A stretch of 64,000 bases of DNA from Peribacillus frigoritolerans (GTDB lineage: Bacteria; Bacillota; Bacilli; Bacillales; DSM-1321): contig NZ_CP158190.1 of assembly GCF_040250305.1 (NCBI RefSeq), positions 1,086,001 through 1,150,000 on the forward strand. The letters are read 5' to 3'. Shown here piece after piece: positions 26,961-36,412 of the stretch. Both the position numbers and the translations under genes were made by a program. Position 1 is the first letter of the stretch. Every line of letters begins with the position of its first letter. Under the pieces are notes generated by a model that was given only the letters and a program-made list of their open reading frames with translations, did no database searches and had not been told where the DNA came from.

Positions 26961-27560
26961 GTTGATTTCCACTTCAGGCACTCGCTTTCCGCGGGCGGTC
27001 CGGGAAGCCTCCTCGGCGCCTTGCGCCTCCGGGGTCTTCCCTGGACACGTTTTCCCGCAGGAGTCTCGTACCTTACGCTCCAATCAACTTTGTTTTACCT
27101 TTTAGATAGGGCCCCATTTGTCTACAAACTCGATAATAATTGATTTTTCCTACAGTACTTTTGAGTGTTTATAGAATTGAAACGTTGATTTCCTCTCCAG
27201 GCACTCGCTTTCTGCGGGCGGTCCGGGAAGCCTCCTCGCCTGCGGGGTCTTCCCTGGACACGTTTTCCGGCAGGAGTCTCGTACCTTACGCTCCAATCAA
27301 CTTTGTTTTACCTTTTAGATAGGGCCACATTAGTTTGCAAACTCGATAATAATTTTTCCTACAGTATTTTTTGAGTGTTTATAGAATTGAAACGTTGATT
27401 TCCCCTTCAGGCACTCGCTTCCCGCGGGCGGTCCGGGAAGCCTCCTCGGCGCCTTGCGCCTGTGGGGTCTCCCTTGGACTCGCTATTCCCGCAGGAGTTT
27501 CGCACACCCGCTCCAATCAACTATGTTTAAAAATTTAGATAGAACTCCTTTTGTCTACAA
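26961..27560. repeat. Three tandem copies of a GC-rich Bacillaceae intergenic repeat (family B)
   Basis: Copies begin at GTTGATTTCC at 26961, 27184 and 27394, periods 223 and 210 bp. Each contains GGCACTCGCTT, CGCGGGCGGTCCGGGAAGCC (CTGCGGGCGG in copy 2), a variable TCGGCGCCTTGCGCC loop shortened in copy 2, CGCAGGAGTCTCG and CTCCAATCAACT; copies 1 and 2 then have an AT-rich tail (TTTTAGATAGGGCC, CTACAAACTCGATAATAA). A fourth, inverted copy is at 61361-61480. Elements with these words are widespread between genes of Bacillaceae. They are far more GC-rich than the surroundings, can fold, and encode nothing convincing. A further short stretch at 26800-26870 has ATAATTCGG words of the 21-bp family. 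Confidence 0.85.
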
Positions 27561-27564
27561 AAAA

Positions 27565-27597
27565 AACACCGTCCGGTATGGAACGGTGTTTTTTTTG
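27565..27597. terminator. Bidirectional terminator before the RluA-type gene
   Basis: 8-bp stem AACACCGT/ACGGTGTT extended by TCC-type pairing, A run and T run on either side; ends the minus-strand pseudouridine synthase gene. Confidence 0.85.
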
Positions 27598-27598
27598 T

Positions 27599-28510
27599 TT
27601 AAATGGTGAAATCGAATATTTCAGGTTTATCAATGAAAGGAGCTTCAACGATCATTTTTTCTTCTGAAATGGGGTGGATGAATTCAATTTTTCTTGCATG
27701 AAGGGCTTGACGTGGAAATGTCCTTTTTCCGCCATATAAGGAATCTCCGGCCAAGGGGTGGTTCAAATGACTGAAATGCACCCTGATCTGATGGGTTCGG
27801 CCGCTTTCCAGGGTGCAGCTGACGAGTGTCAAGTTTTTCTTGGGATAGCGGTTGAGCACCCGATAGTGGGTGACTGCCGTCTGGCCTGTAGGGGAAACCC
27901 TTCTTCTCGTGGCATGGTGGCGGTCGCGGCCAATTTTTTCTTTGATTTCGCCTTCATCCTTTTTAATGTTTCCTTGTACTAAAGCTAGGTAAGTCCGCTT
28001 GATTTCCCTTTCTTCCAACATTCTATCCAGCATGGACCCAACAAGGCGGTTTTTGGCAAAAAGGACGGCACCGGTGGTATCTTTATCAAGCCTATGAATA
28101 TGCTTGATCATACAGGTCTGGCCGTTTTTTTGAAGATGGTGTGCGACTCCATTGAGGAGGGAATGTGCTTCACCCGGCTGAGAAGGGTGGGTATCCATTC
28201 CAGCCGGTTTATTGGCTATCAACAACACATCATCTTCATATAAGATGGAAATTCCTAAGTCTGCCGCTTGTACTGTTTCATTTTCAGCGTGATCCAATAA
28301 GGGGATTCTGATCGTATCTCCTTCATTAAGGATTGTTGACCATGTTACGGAATTCCCGTTCACTGTCACTTCTTTACTCATTCTCCATTCATGCACTAAT
28401 TTCTTTGGGGCCTTCCAACGCTCCCTAAAAAGTTTTTCCAATGTTAATCCATTCCAAGTTTGGAGAACATCTATTATTAAATGTTGGTTAGTTATTCTGA
28501 AATTTTCCAA
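27599..28510 (-). CDS. RluA-family pseudouridine synthase (YhcT-like)
   Basis: 303 residues. N-terminal S4-like segment (about 18-70: TLEKLFRERWKAPKKLVHEWRMSKEVTVNG), then the catalytic domain with the aspartate motif IHRLDKDTTGAVLFAKN (about 141-157), GRTHQIRVHFSHLNHPLAGDSLYGG (about 240-264). The family converts uridine to pseudouridine in rRNA or tRNA; the target of YhcT-type enzymes is not settled. Position next to a YhcU-like gene repeats the B. subtilis yhcT-yhcU order, although the two genes are divergent here. Confidence 0.92.
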   Translation of the reverse strand: MENFRITNQHLIIDVLQTWNGLTLEKLFRERWKAPKKLVHEWRMSKEVTVNGNSVTWSTILNEGDTIRIPLLDHAENETVQAADLGISILYEDDVLLIANKPAGMDTHPSQPGEAHSLLNGVAHHLQKNGQTCMIKHIHRLDKDTTGAVLFAKNRLVGSMLDRMLEEREIKRTYLALVQGNIKKDEGEIKEKIGRDRHHATRRRVSPTGQTAVTHYRVLNRYPKKNLTLVSCTLESGRTHQIRVHFSHLNHPLAGDSLYGGKRTFPRQALHARKIEFIHPISEEKMIVEAPFIDKPEIFDFTI

Positions 28511-28743
28511 TAAAAACTCCTACTTTCGACTGCTTTGGTTTTTGATTAAATGAAAAAAATATATAATAATCAAGAATTAGTCATGAAAAAGTAACTTTGG
28601 ACCTATTGCTGAAATTTTCGTGGTGGAAATTACCACATATTTTTTACAATATTTATGTTATTCTAGTGGGAAAGAAATCGCTTGTCCTAGAATATACATA
28701 TAATAGATAGGTCTAACGGATCTGAAAAAAGGTGGTTTTTTTA

Positions 28744-29163
28744 GTGAAGACGGTCTTTTCTTCAACGGAAGAACAAGAGCAAGAAATAGCGAGTCTCGTT
28801 TCTCGTTTCTACGAATCTGTATTTCCAAAATACTTTACGGAAAGTGAAATCCTTCATTTTCGCGAGATTGGCGTTTTAGAGCCCAATCAAAGTTCTGTTA
28901 CTTACTTGGCAACATTAAGAGACGCATTTCAAGTAATGACATGTCTTCAAGTCCTTATGTCGATATTAGACAAACAAAAGAGAGAAGAGTTTATAGTGAT
29001 GGAACCTGAATCTGAAGAATTGTTCCAACATAACATCACTCTATTGAATGAATGCGGAATATTCTTCCCCTTTTATTATGACCATTTTTCAAGTATAAAC
29101 CAAGAATCGAATAATGAGATTCAGATGATGGACATCCAGGTGGCTAATCAATATTTAGTATAA
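28744..29163 (+). CDS. YhcU-like protein
   Basis: 139 residues from GTG 28744, with AGGTGG eight bases upstream; GTG 28732 overlaps that site. Soluble and acidic: MKTVFSSTEEQEQEIASLVS (1-20), FPKYFTESEILHFREIGVL (about 27-45), TLRDAFQVMTCLQVLMSILD. This resembles B. subtilis YhcU (conserved, unknown function). The adjoining RluA-type gene strengthens the assignment by synteny. No catalytic motif is seen. Confidence 0.72.
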   Translation: MKTVFSSTEEQEQEIASLVSRFYESVFPKYFTESEILHFREIGVLEPNQSSVTYLATLRDAFQVMTCLQVLMSILDKQKREEFIVMEPESEELFQHNITLLNECGIFFPFYYDHFSSINQESNNEIQMMDIQVANQYLV

Positions 29164-29170
29164 GGCAAAA

Positions 29171-29226
29171 AAAATGAGCCGGCTATAACGGGAGAAGCAT
29201 TTCCGTTAGGGCCGGCTCATTTTTTC
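29171..29226. terminator. Long bidirectional hairpin terminator
   Basis: Arms AAATGAGCCGGC/GCCGGCTCATTT plus an inner ATAACGG/CCGTTA pairing, A and T runs on both sides; shared by YhcU (+) and the thioredoxin-like gene (-). Confidence 0.88.
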
Positions 29227-29231
29227 CATCC

Positions 29232-29702
29232 TTAATTAATATCGTGGTCCTTGAACCATTTCTCGAACGTTTCCTCATCATTATAGCCAACGATCCGTTC
29301 TTGTTCTTTGCCATTATTATAGTGAACGATGGTCGGGGTCTTTTTGATGCCATAATCGCTCCATCCTTGTTCAAACTCCAAAAGATTATATTGAACTAGA
29401 TCGATTCCCAACTTTTCTGCCAAAGGAGCCACGATTGGCGTGGTTTTTAGACAATGCGGGCACTCAGGACTATAGAAGTAAACGGTCACATCTTCATTAT
29501 CCTGGAGGTCCTGCTCCAATTCTTCCGGCAGGATCAAGTTTTGATAATTGGGGTCATCCAGCTGATCGACAGTAGCGGGTTTAAGCTTATCCTTGCCGTA
29601 TGGATTTCCTTTTGATTTTTCTTCTTTTTTCAAGTTTGTAAAAACGCCCAGCAGGACAAATATCGCGACGATTATCACTAAAAATATAGCCATTTTCTTC
29701 AT
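29232..29702 (-). CDS. Membrane-anchored thioredoxin-like protein (BdbA/TlpA type)
   Basis: 156 residues from the ATG at 29702 (AAGGAGG upstream). A single N-terminal anchor (about 4-22), a linker, then a thioredoxin fold with the active site Cys81-Pro-His-Cys84 in YFYSPECPHCLKTTP and the cis-proline stretch IKKTPTIVHYNNGKE. It should act outside the membrane on substrate disulfides, with CPHC typical of oxidising DsbA-like enzymes. Its start overlaps the bdbC stop by one base (TAATG), so the pair is translationally coupled and BdbC probably reoxidises it. Confidence 0.9.
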   Translation of the reverse strand: MKKMAIFLVIIVAIFVLLGVFTNLKKEEKSKGNPYGKDKLKPATVDQLDDPNYQNLILPEELEQDLQDNEDVTVYFYSPECPHCLKTTPIVAPLAEKLGIDLVQYNLLEFEQGWSDYGIKKTPTIVHYNNGKEQERIVGYNDEETFEKWFKDHDIN

Positions 29703-30139
29703 TAAGCTGCAACCTCCTTGGATCTTGTCCATATGATGTAACTGCATATGAAAATAATGATGAATGCAGTCAAGGCTAGGAACGGGATGGTGATGAAACC
29801 AAATACGTTTATATATTGACCTGTACATGGAACCCTTCCGCATGCAAGGGTGTGGTCAGAAAAGAATGAAACCTTTTGTATCAAGTAATGGTACGTGGAA
29901 ATGAATGCACCGATAGCGGATAATATCATCGTATAAAAGCTGATCCAATAATCTTTTCGAATGATTGCAATTCCTAAAATGATCGTAAAAGGATACATGA
30001 TGATCCGCTGATACCAACAGAGCACACAAGGTTCATATTGCTTGATTTCAGAAAAATATAAGCTTCCAAACATAGCAATGATGGAAGCAGCCCAGGCTGC
30101 AAATAATAAGTTTTCCACACTGCGTTTTGTATTGTTCAT
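29702..30139 (-). CDS. bdbC: Disulfide bond formation protein, DsbB/BdbC family
   Basis: 145 residues with four membrane segments. The two redox pairs are visible: Cys38-Val-Leu-Cys41 in YEPCVLCWYQRI and Cys100/Cys105 in LACGRVPC. DsbB proteins pass electrons from the thiol oxidase to quinone. Paired by a one-base overlap with the CPHC thioredoxin-like protein, as in many Bacilli where BdbC works with BdbD in exported-protein folding and competence. Confidence 0.93.
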   Translation of the reverse strand: MNNTKRSVENLLFAAWAASIIAMFGSLYFSEIKQYEPCVLCWYQRIIMYPFTIILGIAIIRKDYWISFYTMILSAIGAFISTYHYLIQKVSFFSDHTLACGRVPCTGQYINVFGFITIPFLALTAFIIIFICSYIIWTRSKEVAA

Positions 30140-30329
30140 GGTTCCTCTTCCCCATCTCTTTATACTCTCATGAAAAGTATAGTATGTAAGGACCGCGTAT
30201 GTAAAATATATATTCTTTTAACGGACAATCAGAATGTTTTTATTTGAAATCCATGGGTAGGTTCAGTTGTTTTAATTTTTGAATAAGGGGTATAATTCTT
30301 ATGGAAGAGATTAAAGGAGTCTGAGGAAA

Positions 30330-31877
30330 ATGCCTAATTTGGACCTGCATAAATATGAAAAAATAATGGAAATACGTAATATGAGGCTAGGAGACATAGA
30401 TGAAATAATTGCTTTGCAGTCGAGTTGCTTTCCTGGAATGGTTCCCTGGAAGCGAGATCAGCTTGAGAGCCATCTGGCAATTTTTCCAGAGGGGCAGTTT
30501 GTGGCTGAATATGATGGAAAAGTGATTGGCTCATGTTCCAGCCTCATTATTAATTTTGACGAATATGATGACCGCCATACATGGGATGATGTAACCGATA
30601 ATGGATACATCACGAATCATAATCCGGACGGTTATAATTTATATGGAATCGAGGTCATGGTCCATCCTGAATTCCGCAGGATGAAAATTGGCCAAAGACT
30701 ATATGATTCAAGGAAAGAACTTGTTGCCCATTTGAACTTAAAAAGCATCATTATCGGGGGCAGGATCCCCAATTACCATAAACATGCGGATGAATTGTTA
30801 CCAAGGGAATATGTGAAAGAAGTGCAATTGCATAAAATATATGATCCGGTTCTTTCATTCCAGCTTTTAAATGGGTTCACGCTTATGAGGATCAATCCGA
30901 ATTACTTGCCGGATGATCTGCAATCGAATAAGTATGCTACGCTCATGGAGTGGAATAACGTCGATTATCAGCCAAAAACAAAACGTTATTATAAAACATC
31001 GGAACCGGTACGTATCTGCGTCGTGCAATACATGCTGCGTAAAATCGATTCATTCGAAGATTTCGCTAACCAAGTCGAATATTTCACCGATGTTGCTTCA
31101 GATGCCAATGCGGATTTCGCCGTGTTCCCGGAATTGTTCACAACCCAGCTGATGTCTTTCTTGAATGAAAGATCACCAAGCTTGGCTGTCCGGAAACTGT
31201 CGGATTTCACGGAGCAATACATTGAATTGTTTACCACTTTAGCTGTAAGGTATAACGTCAATATCATCGGCGGTTCCCATTTCGTTAAAGAAGATGATGA
31301 CAATATCTATAATATCGCTTATTTATTCCGTCGCGATGGGACGATTGAAAAGCAATATAAAATTCATATCACACCGAATGAAAGAAAATGGTGGGGTATT
31401 AACGCAGGTGACCGCGTTCGTGTCTTTGATACGGATTGTGGAAAAATCGCGATACAAATTTGTTATGATATTGAGTTTCCGGAACTCGCCCGGATTGCTA
31501 CCGACATGGGAGCCAAAATCATATTCACTCCATTTTGTACAGAAGACAGGCAAGGCTATCTGCGGGTTCGTTATTGTGCCCAGGCCCGTGCCGTGGAAAA
31601 CCAAATTTACACCGTCATTTCCGGAACGGTCGGAAATCTTCCGCAAACGGAAAATATGGATATCCAATATGCCCAATCGGGAATCTTCTCTCCATCGGAT
31701 TTCGAATTTGCGCGTGATGGCATAGTCGGGGAAACAAGCCCGAACCTTGAGATGGTACTGATTGGCGATGTCGATTTGGAAATCTTAAGGCGGGAGCGTC
31801 AATCTGGTACTGTAAAGCAATTGAAAGATCGCCGCCATGATATTTACCATCTGCATTACAAAGATGGCCAAAAATAA
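30330..31877 (+). CDS. yhcX: GNAT acetyltransferase-nitrilase fusion (YhcX-like)
   Basis: 515 residues with two fused domains. GNAT fold about 10-200 (NMRLGDIDEIIALQSSCFPG, then YGIEVMVHPEFRRMKIGQRLYDSRKEL with the acetyl-CoA loop). Carbon-nitrogen hydrolase about 220-505 with the catalytic triad: Glu in FAVFPELFTT, Lys in EKQYKIHITPNE, Cys in IAIQICYDIEFPEL. B. subtilis YhcX has the same fusion; the substrate is unknown, though nitrilase-superfamily enzymes hydrolyse amides. GAGGAAA precedes the ATG. The neighbourhood matches the yhcT-yhcX order. Confidence 0.92.
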   Translation: MPNLDLHKYEKIMEIRNMRLGDIDEIIALQSSCFPGMVPWKRDQLESHLAIFPEGQFVAEYDGKVIGSCSSLIINFDEYDDRHTWDDVTDNGYITNHNPDGYNLYGIEVMVHPEFRRMKIGQRLYDSRKELVAHLNLKSIIIGGRIPNYHKHADELLPREYVKEVQLHKIYDPVLSFQLLNGFTLMRINPNYLPDDLQSNKYATLMEWNNVDYQPKTKRYYKTSEPVRICVVQYMLRKIDSFEDFANQVEYFTDVASDANADFAVFPELFTTQLMSFLNERSPSLAVRKLSDFTEQYIELFTTLAVRYNVNIIGGSHFVKEDDDNIYNIAYLFRRDGTIEKQYKIHITPNERKWWGINAGDRVRVFDTDCGKIAIQICYDIEFPELARIATDMGAKIIFTPFCTEDRQGYLRVRYCAQARAVENQIYTVISGTVGNLPQTENMDIQYAQSGIFSPSDFEFARDGIVGETSPNLEMVLIGDVDLEILRRERQSGTVKQLKDRRHDIYHLHYKDGQK

Positions 31878-32031
31878 AGAAGTAAACGAGCTCGTGATGT
31901 GAAGAATGCTGGATTCGGTTCTTTTCATTACGAGCCTTTACTTCATTTATTGGAATAAATATGATAATTTTGTATATGTAAGGCAGATACATAATAAGAA
32001 AATATGAGGCGTTTGGGAGGAGATGTTGGAG

Positions 32032-33762
32032 ATGGACTGGAAATCTTTATACACCACTTGGGCAGGGTACCAGAATTTAAATGGGGAATTACGTGTCCTC
32101 CTTGAGGAAATGCAGCGGGATGAAGCACAACTCGAAGATGCCTTTTATAAAAATTTAGAATTTGGAACAGGCGGAATGCGCGGGGAAATCGGGGCAGGAA
32201 CGAACCGGATGAATCTTTATACTGTAAGGAAGGCAACGGTGGGGTTGGCTCAATATATCTCTTCGTTTGGGGAAGAAGCGAAAGGAAGAGGGGCTGTGAT
32301 CGCTTATGATTCAAGACATAAGTCCCCGGAATTTGCACTCGAAGCAGCTAAGACCTTGGCAACATTTGGGGTGAAGGCTTATTTATTCGATGAATTGCGT
32401 CCAACTCCAGAATTGTCATTTGCGGTTCGCGAGCTGAATGCTTTTGCTGGAATCGTCATCACGGCAAGCCACAATCCGCCTGAATATAATGGTTACAAGG
32501 TTTATGGGTCAGATGGGGCACAATTGCCACCGGAAGCGGCTGATCAAGTGATCAGCTACGTGAATGCCATTGAAAACGAGCTTGAAATTCAGGTTGAAGA
32601 AGCTGAAATCCTTAAAGGGCAGGGCCTCATCGTAATGGTTGGGGAGGAAGTGGATGCAGCGTATAATCGTGCGTTGCTTACAGTTCCCGAGAACCCGCAG
32701 CTTGCCGAGGAAATAGATGTGTCAATCGTCTTTACACCGCTTCATGGAACGGCAAATAAATCCGTCAGGCGGGCACTGCAAAGCTTAGGGTATCAAAATT
32801 TGCATATCGTTAAGGAGCAGGAATTGCCAGATCCGGATTTTTCGACAGTTCAGTCTCCAAATCCGGAGGAACCAGCTGCATTTGAAATGGCCATCGAGCT
32901 TGGTAACAAGGTGGAGGCGGACCTATTGATAGCAACGGACCCAGATGCCGACCGGCTTGGAATTGCCGTGAGAGACGAGAGGGGCCAATATGTTGTCCTG
33001 ACTGGAAATCAAACAGGTGCTCTTTTCCTGGATTATTTACTGTCCCAGAAGAAAGAAAAAGGGAAGATTCCCCAAAATGGAATCGTCTTAAAAACGATCG
33101 TCACTTCAGAAATCGGCCGGACGATTGCTGAGTCATATGGCTTGAAGACGGTTGATGTACTTACCGGGTTTAAGTTCATCGCCGAGAAAATAAATCAGTA
33201 TCATGTAAGCGGGGAAAGCAGCTTTTTGTTCGGATATGAAGAAAGCTACGGTTATCTGATTAAAGACTTTGCACGTGATAAGGATGCCATTCAAGCTGCA
33301 GTGCTTGCTGTCGAGGTCTGTGCCCATTATAAAAAGCAGGGATTGACCCTATATGAAGGGTTGCTGAATGTGTTTGAAAAGTACGGCTTTTACTTGGAAG
33401 GTTTGCGTTCATTGACTTTAAAGGGCATTGAGGGAGCGAAACAGATTTCTGGAATATTGAATCAATTCCGTCAAAATCCTCCTTCCCGAATTGCTGGCAT
33501 TCCGGTAGTCGCTGAAGAAGATTACCAAAGCAGCAAGAAGCGTACATTACTTTCAAATGATGAAGAATTGATCGAGCTTCCGAAATCAAATGTATTGAAG
33601 TATTTCCTTGAGGATGGTACATGGGTTTGCCTGCGTCCTTCAGGCACTGAACCGAAAATTAAATTCTATTTCGGTGTCCAAGGTAAATCAATGCAAGAAG
33701 CTGAGTCCAAGTTATCGGGAGTCATGGAAGATTTCATGAGCAAGATTGAAGCATTGGTTTAA
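32032..33762 (+). CDS. pgcA: Alpha-phosphoglucomutase
   Basis: 576 residues. Marks: [25 protein letters not shown] near residue 46, phosphoserine loop [18 protein letters not shown] (about 142-159), Mg2+ site [13 protein letters not shown] (about 302-314), sugar loop [10 protein letters not shown] and phosphate loop [13 protein letters not shown]. It interconverts glucose-1- and glucose-6-phosphate, feeding UDP-glucose for glucosylated teichoic acid and glycolipids. ATG 32032 is preferred because GGGAGG ends only two bases before ATG 32023. Confidence 0.93.
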   Translation: MDWKSLYTTWAGYQNLNGELRVLLEEMQRDEAQLEDAFYKNLEFGTGGMRGEIGAGTNRMNLYTVRKATVGLAQYISSFGEEAKGRGAVIAYDSRHKSPEFALEAAKTLATFGVKAYLFDELRPTPELSFAVRELNAFAGIVITASHNPPEYNGYKVYGSDGAQLPPEAADQVISYVNAIENELEIQVEEAEILKGQGLIVMVGEEVDAAYNRALLTVPENPQLAEEIDVSIVFTPLHGTANKSVRRALQSLGYQNLHIVKEQELPDPDFSTVQSPNPEEPAAFEMAIELGNKVEADLLIATDPDADRLGIAVRDERGQYVVLTGNQTGALFLDYLLSQKKEKGKIPQNGIVLKTIVTSEIGRTIAESYGLKTVDVLTGFKFIAEKINQYHVSGESSFLFGYEESYGYLIKDFARDKDAIQAAVLAVEVCAHYKKQGLTLYEGLLNVFEKYGFYLEGLRSLTLKGIEGAKQISGILNQFRQNPPSRIAGIPVVAEEDYQSSKKRTLLSNDEELIELPKSNVLKYFLEDGTWVCLRPSGTEPKIKFYFGVQGKSMQEAESKLSGVMEDFMSKIEALV

Positions 33763-33784
33763 ATGTATGAAAGCTAGACGAAAG

Positions 33785-34210
33785 ACTGTAGGCAAACTCG
33801 ATGAAAAATCAGTTTGCCTGCAGTTTTTTATTTAGAAAAGTTCATTTGATTTCAGAAATCCGCTCCCTTTCCGCCCGACTGTCTGCCAAGCCGCATCAAA
33901 GTAAGCGCCTCTGGGGTCTCGGCTAGCCAGTAGTGTCGCAAATTTTCTTTAATCCAATGAGGATAACAGTAAAAAACCATAAAGACCGGAGCACTTTATT
34001 CGACTCGCTGCACTGTCTTGGGCCGTTGACATAGTTTATCGACCCAAGCCTCACTGTATTCGGTCGTTCACGCACTGTATTCAACCTATCCAGGACAGTA
34101 TTCGACCTACCTCGCACATTATTCGACCGTTGAGGCATTATATTCGACCGTTCACGAATTTTTTTCGACCCTCACCTCGCGATTGGGACTCCGAATCCCA
34201 TTTTGTCGTT
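33785..34210 (+). repeat. Full copy of composite intergenic repeat A
   Basis: Begins with a terminator-like hairpin CTGTAGGCAAACT/AGTTTGCCTGCAG (33786-33823), then TTTCAGAAATCCGCTCCC, CTCTGGGGTCTCGGCT, AACAGTAAAAAACCAT, and about nine degenerate 21-bp units (ACTGTATTCGACCGTTGAGG type, about 34000-34175), ending CCCATTTTGTCG. The same order is found at 8890-9290 (inverted) and, with a deletion, at 37891-38131. It is flanked by the 10-mer ACGAAAGACT at 33778-33787 and 34219-34228. The hairpin also acts as the pgcA terminator. Confidence 0.85.
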
Positions 34211-34217
34211 AAAGTTA

Positions 34218-34250
34218 AACGAAAGACTTCTTCGGTCTTTCGTTTTTTTA
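34218..34250 (+). terminator. Intrinsic terminator beyond repeat A
   Basis: Perfect 10-bp stem AACGAAAGAC/GTCTTTCGTT, 7-nt loop, T run. Its 5' arm repeats the sequence found left of the repeat element, suggesting this was the original pgcA terminator. Confidence 0.88.
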
Positions 34251-34361
34251 TGCTTTTTAGTTGCATGAAAAATCAAAATTCTAGGAAATTCCGTTTCGGT
34301 TTTGGTATACTGTATTGGCGACTGATCTCGGAAAACATCGGGAATAATGGAGGTTTAATTC

Positions 34362-34889
34362 ATGAAATTAGTAATCATTAATGGTTCACCACGTAAACAA
34401 GGGCGTACGGGGATTGCCTCACGCTACATATCCAAGAAATACGGAGCGGAACTTATTGATTTAAGCAATAGCGAAATCCCTTTATATTCAGGTGAAGGTG
34501 AGCAATATCAACTGGAAGTGATCCAAGGTCTTCGGAAAAGCATCGAGGAAGCTGATGGCGTAATTCTGACAACTCCGGAATATCATGGTTCCATGAGCGG
34601 AGCCTTGAAAAATGCCTTGGATTTTCTAAGCAGTGAACAATTCACGCATAAACCAGTAGCTTTATTGGCTGTCTCCGGCGGAGGAAAAGGCGGAATCAAT
34701 GCCTTGAATTCCATGAGAACAGTGGGTCGAAGCCTTTATGCAAATGTGATCGCCAAACAATTGGTTCTGGATCCGCATTGCTTCGATTACGAAAATGATG
34801 GTTTATTTGAAGAATCTGCGGTACTTGTAGAAGGTATGATTGAAGAACTTAAAATGTATGCAAACGCATATGCTGCAATGAAAAAATGA
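34362..34889 (+). CDS. azr: FMN-dependent NADPH azoreductase (YhdA-like)
   Basis: 175 residues, flavodoxin-like. FMN phosphate loop INGSPRKQGRTGIASRYI (about 5-22), LTTPEYHGSMSGALKNALDFLSSEQF (about 69-94, strongly conserved with B. subtilis YhdA) and VSGGGKGGINALNSMRTVGRSLYANVI (about 106-132). The enzyme reduces azo dyes and quinones with NADPH and probably protects against quinone stress. AATGGAGG lies upstream of the ATG. Followed by a yhdB-like gene on the other strand, as expected from the B. subtilis order. Confidence 0.92.
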   Translation: MKLVIINGSPRKQGRTGIASRYISKKYGAELIDLSNSEIPLYSGEGEQYQLEVIQGLRKSIEEADGVILTTPEYHGSMSGALKNALDFLSSEQFTHKPVALLAVSGGGKGGINALNSMRTVGRSLYANVIAKQLVLDPHCFDYENDGLFEESAVLVEGMIEELKMYANAYAAMKK

Positions 34890-34897
34890 TGAAATGA

Positions 34898-34935
34898 GGG
34901 TCAGGTATTTACATACCTGACCCTTCCTTGTTTTT
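34898..34935. terminator. Intrinsic terminator after the azoreductase
   Basis: Perfect 11-bp stem GGGTCAGGTAT/ATACCTGACCC with a 4-nt loop; a T-rich stretch follows. Confidence 0.85.
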
Positions 34936-35020
34936 ATAGGGTTTCACCAGCCAAAGTTATATCCCCGAACATTAATCCTCTTGTATAATTTTTCCCGTTT
35001 TGCAAAAACTATAGTTGATT

Positions 35021-35263
35021 TTAGCTTGGAAGTTCACTTAAATAATCACTTGTTTTTTCTGCCGCATGATCCAGATATCGAAGCAGTGCATACAGCTGGG
35101 ATTGAACGATTTGATAATCATGCTCAAACCTGTAAGCGTGCAAAAAATGTTCTATTTTTTTTGAAAGAAAGTGATCTTTCGTTCGAACCATCAATACTAA
35201 CAAGCTGTCCCAATCAGAACGGTGTGTGTGAAACAATGCCTGATCATAATCAGCGATCCTCAT
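35021..35263 (-). CDS. yhdB: YhdB-like small protein
   Basis: 80 residues, soluble and helical: MRIADYDQALFHTHRSDWDS (1-20), LLVLMVRTKDHFLSKKIEHFLHAY, then QLYALLRYLDHAAEKTSDYL. This matches the conserved Bacillus protein YhdB, of unknown function, and the location beside the azoreductase repeats yhdA-yhdB. GGGGGAG lies about 8 bases before the ATG. A 130-codon frame on the opposite strand of this interval is a shadow: it lacks a ribosome site and a protein-like composition. Confidence 0.78.
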   Translation of the reverse strand: MRIADYDQALFHTHRSDWDSLLVLMVRTKDHFLSKKIEHFLHAYRFEHDYQIVQSQLYALLRYLDHAAEKTSDYLSELPS

Positions 35264-35394
35264 GTTCTTCTCCCCCTTATAAGGAGCTATTTGTATTTTG
35301 TTCAGATACGACAGAACATTTCCTTACAATAAGTGGCGATGTATATGGACCGCGGTTGTTGCTTTTTACCTGAATAAAAATAAAAGGTGAGTAC

Positions 35395-36363
35395 ATGAGA
35401 AAAATAATGGTAATTGGAATACTAGTGCTTCTTTTTTTCCCTGAACCATCGCTGGCGGCAGAAGTGTATTCCCCTGAACAGATGGAAATGGATCTTCAAG
35501 GAATCCAAAAGCAGTATGAATTGGATGTTCAAATAATCGGGCAAACTGAAAAGGGAAAAAATATAAAGGCAGTCAAGTTAGGAAAAGGAAAAAGATCGAT
35601 TTTGCTGGTGGGATCACATCATGGACGGGAATGGCTCAGCTCCAAACTTTTAATGCGCTTGCTTGAAGAATATGCAGCTGCCTATCGAGCGGGCAAACCT
35701 GTTGGAGAATACCGGACGGAAACATTGGATGAGGTGAGCATCTGGTTCATCCCGATGCTGAATCCAGATGGCGTCAGCATCCAGCAAGGAGATTTATCCA
35801 ACTTAAATGTTCTTGAAAAGGCTGCGGTATGGAAAATGAACCGATATAGCAGGAATTGGTCCCGGTGGAAAGCCAACGCTAAAGGCATTGATTTAAATAG
35901 GCAGTATCCGGCTGGATGGAATGAAGTCATGAGTCATGAAACAAAACCGACGTATCAATTTTATAAGGGCCGACAACCACTTGAAGCAGCTGAAGTAATA
36001 GCGCTTACGGATTTCACGAAAAAGATTGATCCCCTTATTGCCGTTTCCTATCATACCTCAGGAAGGGAAATCTTTTGGCATTATAATAATAAACGGAAAA
36101 ATATGGCAAGGGATTATGGCATTGCCAAAAAGACTGCCGAATTGACTGGATATGAACTGACCTTTCCGGAAAAAGAAGCGGTAGGAAGCGGATATACGGA
36201 TTGGTTCATAACTGAATTCCGCCGCCCGGGAATGACGATTGAACTTAGTTATTTAGTGGATGAAACCAATCCGCCATTGACTGTGTTTCCTGAGGAGTGG
36301 GAGAGGAATCGATTAGTTGGAATCATGCTTGTAAAAGAAGCGAAGCAGCTGCATAACAACTGA
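35395..36363 (+). CDS. Secreted M14-family zinc carboxypeptidase
   Basis: 322 residues. Signal peptide (1-22, ending SLAA), then an M14 domain: first zinc ligands His76 and Glu79 in VGSHHGREWLSS, substrate-binding NPDGV and the GIDLNRQYP stretch (about 163-171), the third zinc ligand in AVSYHTSGRE (about 220-229), and the catalytic Glu in GMTIELSYL (about 279-287). The family includes gamma-D-glutamyl-diaminopimelate peptidases that trim peptidoglycan stem peptides; no LysM repeats are present here. A cell-wall or peptide-nutrition role is inferred. Confidence 0.9.
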   Translation: MRKIMVIGILVLLFFPEPSLAAEVYSPEQMEMDLQGIQKQYELDVQIIGQTEKGKNIKAVKLGKGKRSILLVGSHHGREWLSSKLLMRLLEEYAAAYRAGKPVGEYRTETLDEVSIWFIPMLNPDGVSIQQGDLSNLNVLEKAAVWKMNRYSRNWSRWKANAKGIDLNRQYPAGWNEVMSHETKPTYQFYKGRQPLEAAEVIALTDFTKKIDPLIAVSYHTSGREIFWHYNNKRKNMARDYGIAKKTAELTGYELTFPEKEAVGSGYTDWFITEFRRPGMTIELSYLVDETNPPLTVFPEEWERNRLVGIMLVKEAKQLHNN

Positions 36364-36412
36364 ACAATTTTACATAATAATACTAACCGGAAAGTATGAG
36401 GAGGAAAAGATT

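Noticed and set aside
31943..32338. 131-codon minus-strand frame over the start of pgcA
   Set aside because: Shadow of the well-supported pgcA gene; no ribosome site.
34981..35373. 130-codon plus-strand frame opposite yhdB
   Set aside because: The opposite strand encodes a YhdB-like protein with a good start; this frame has no ribosome site.
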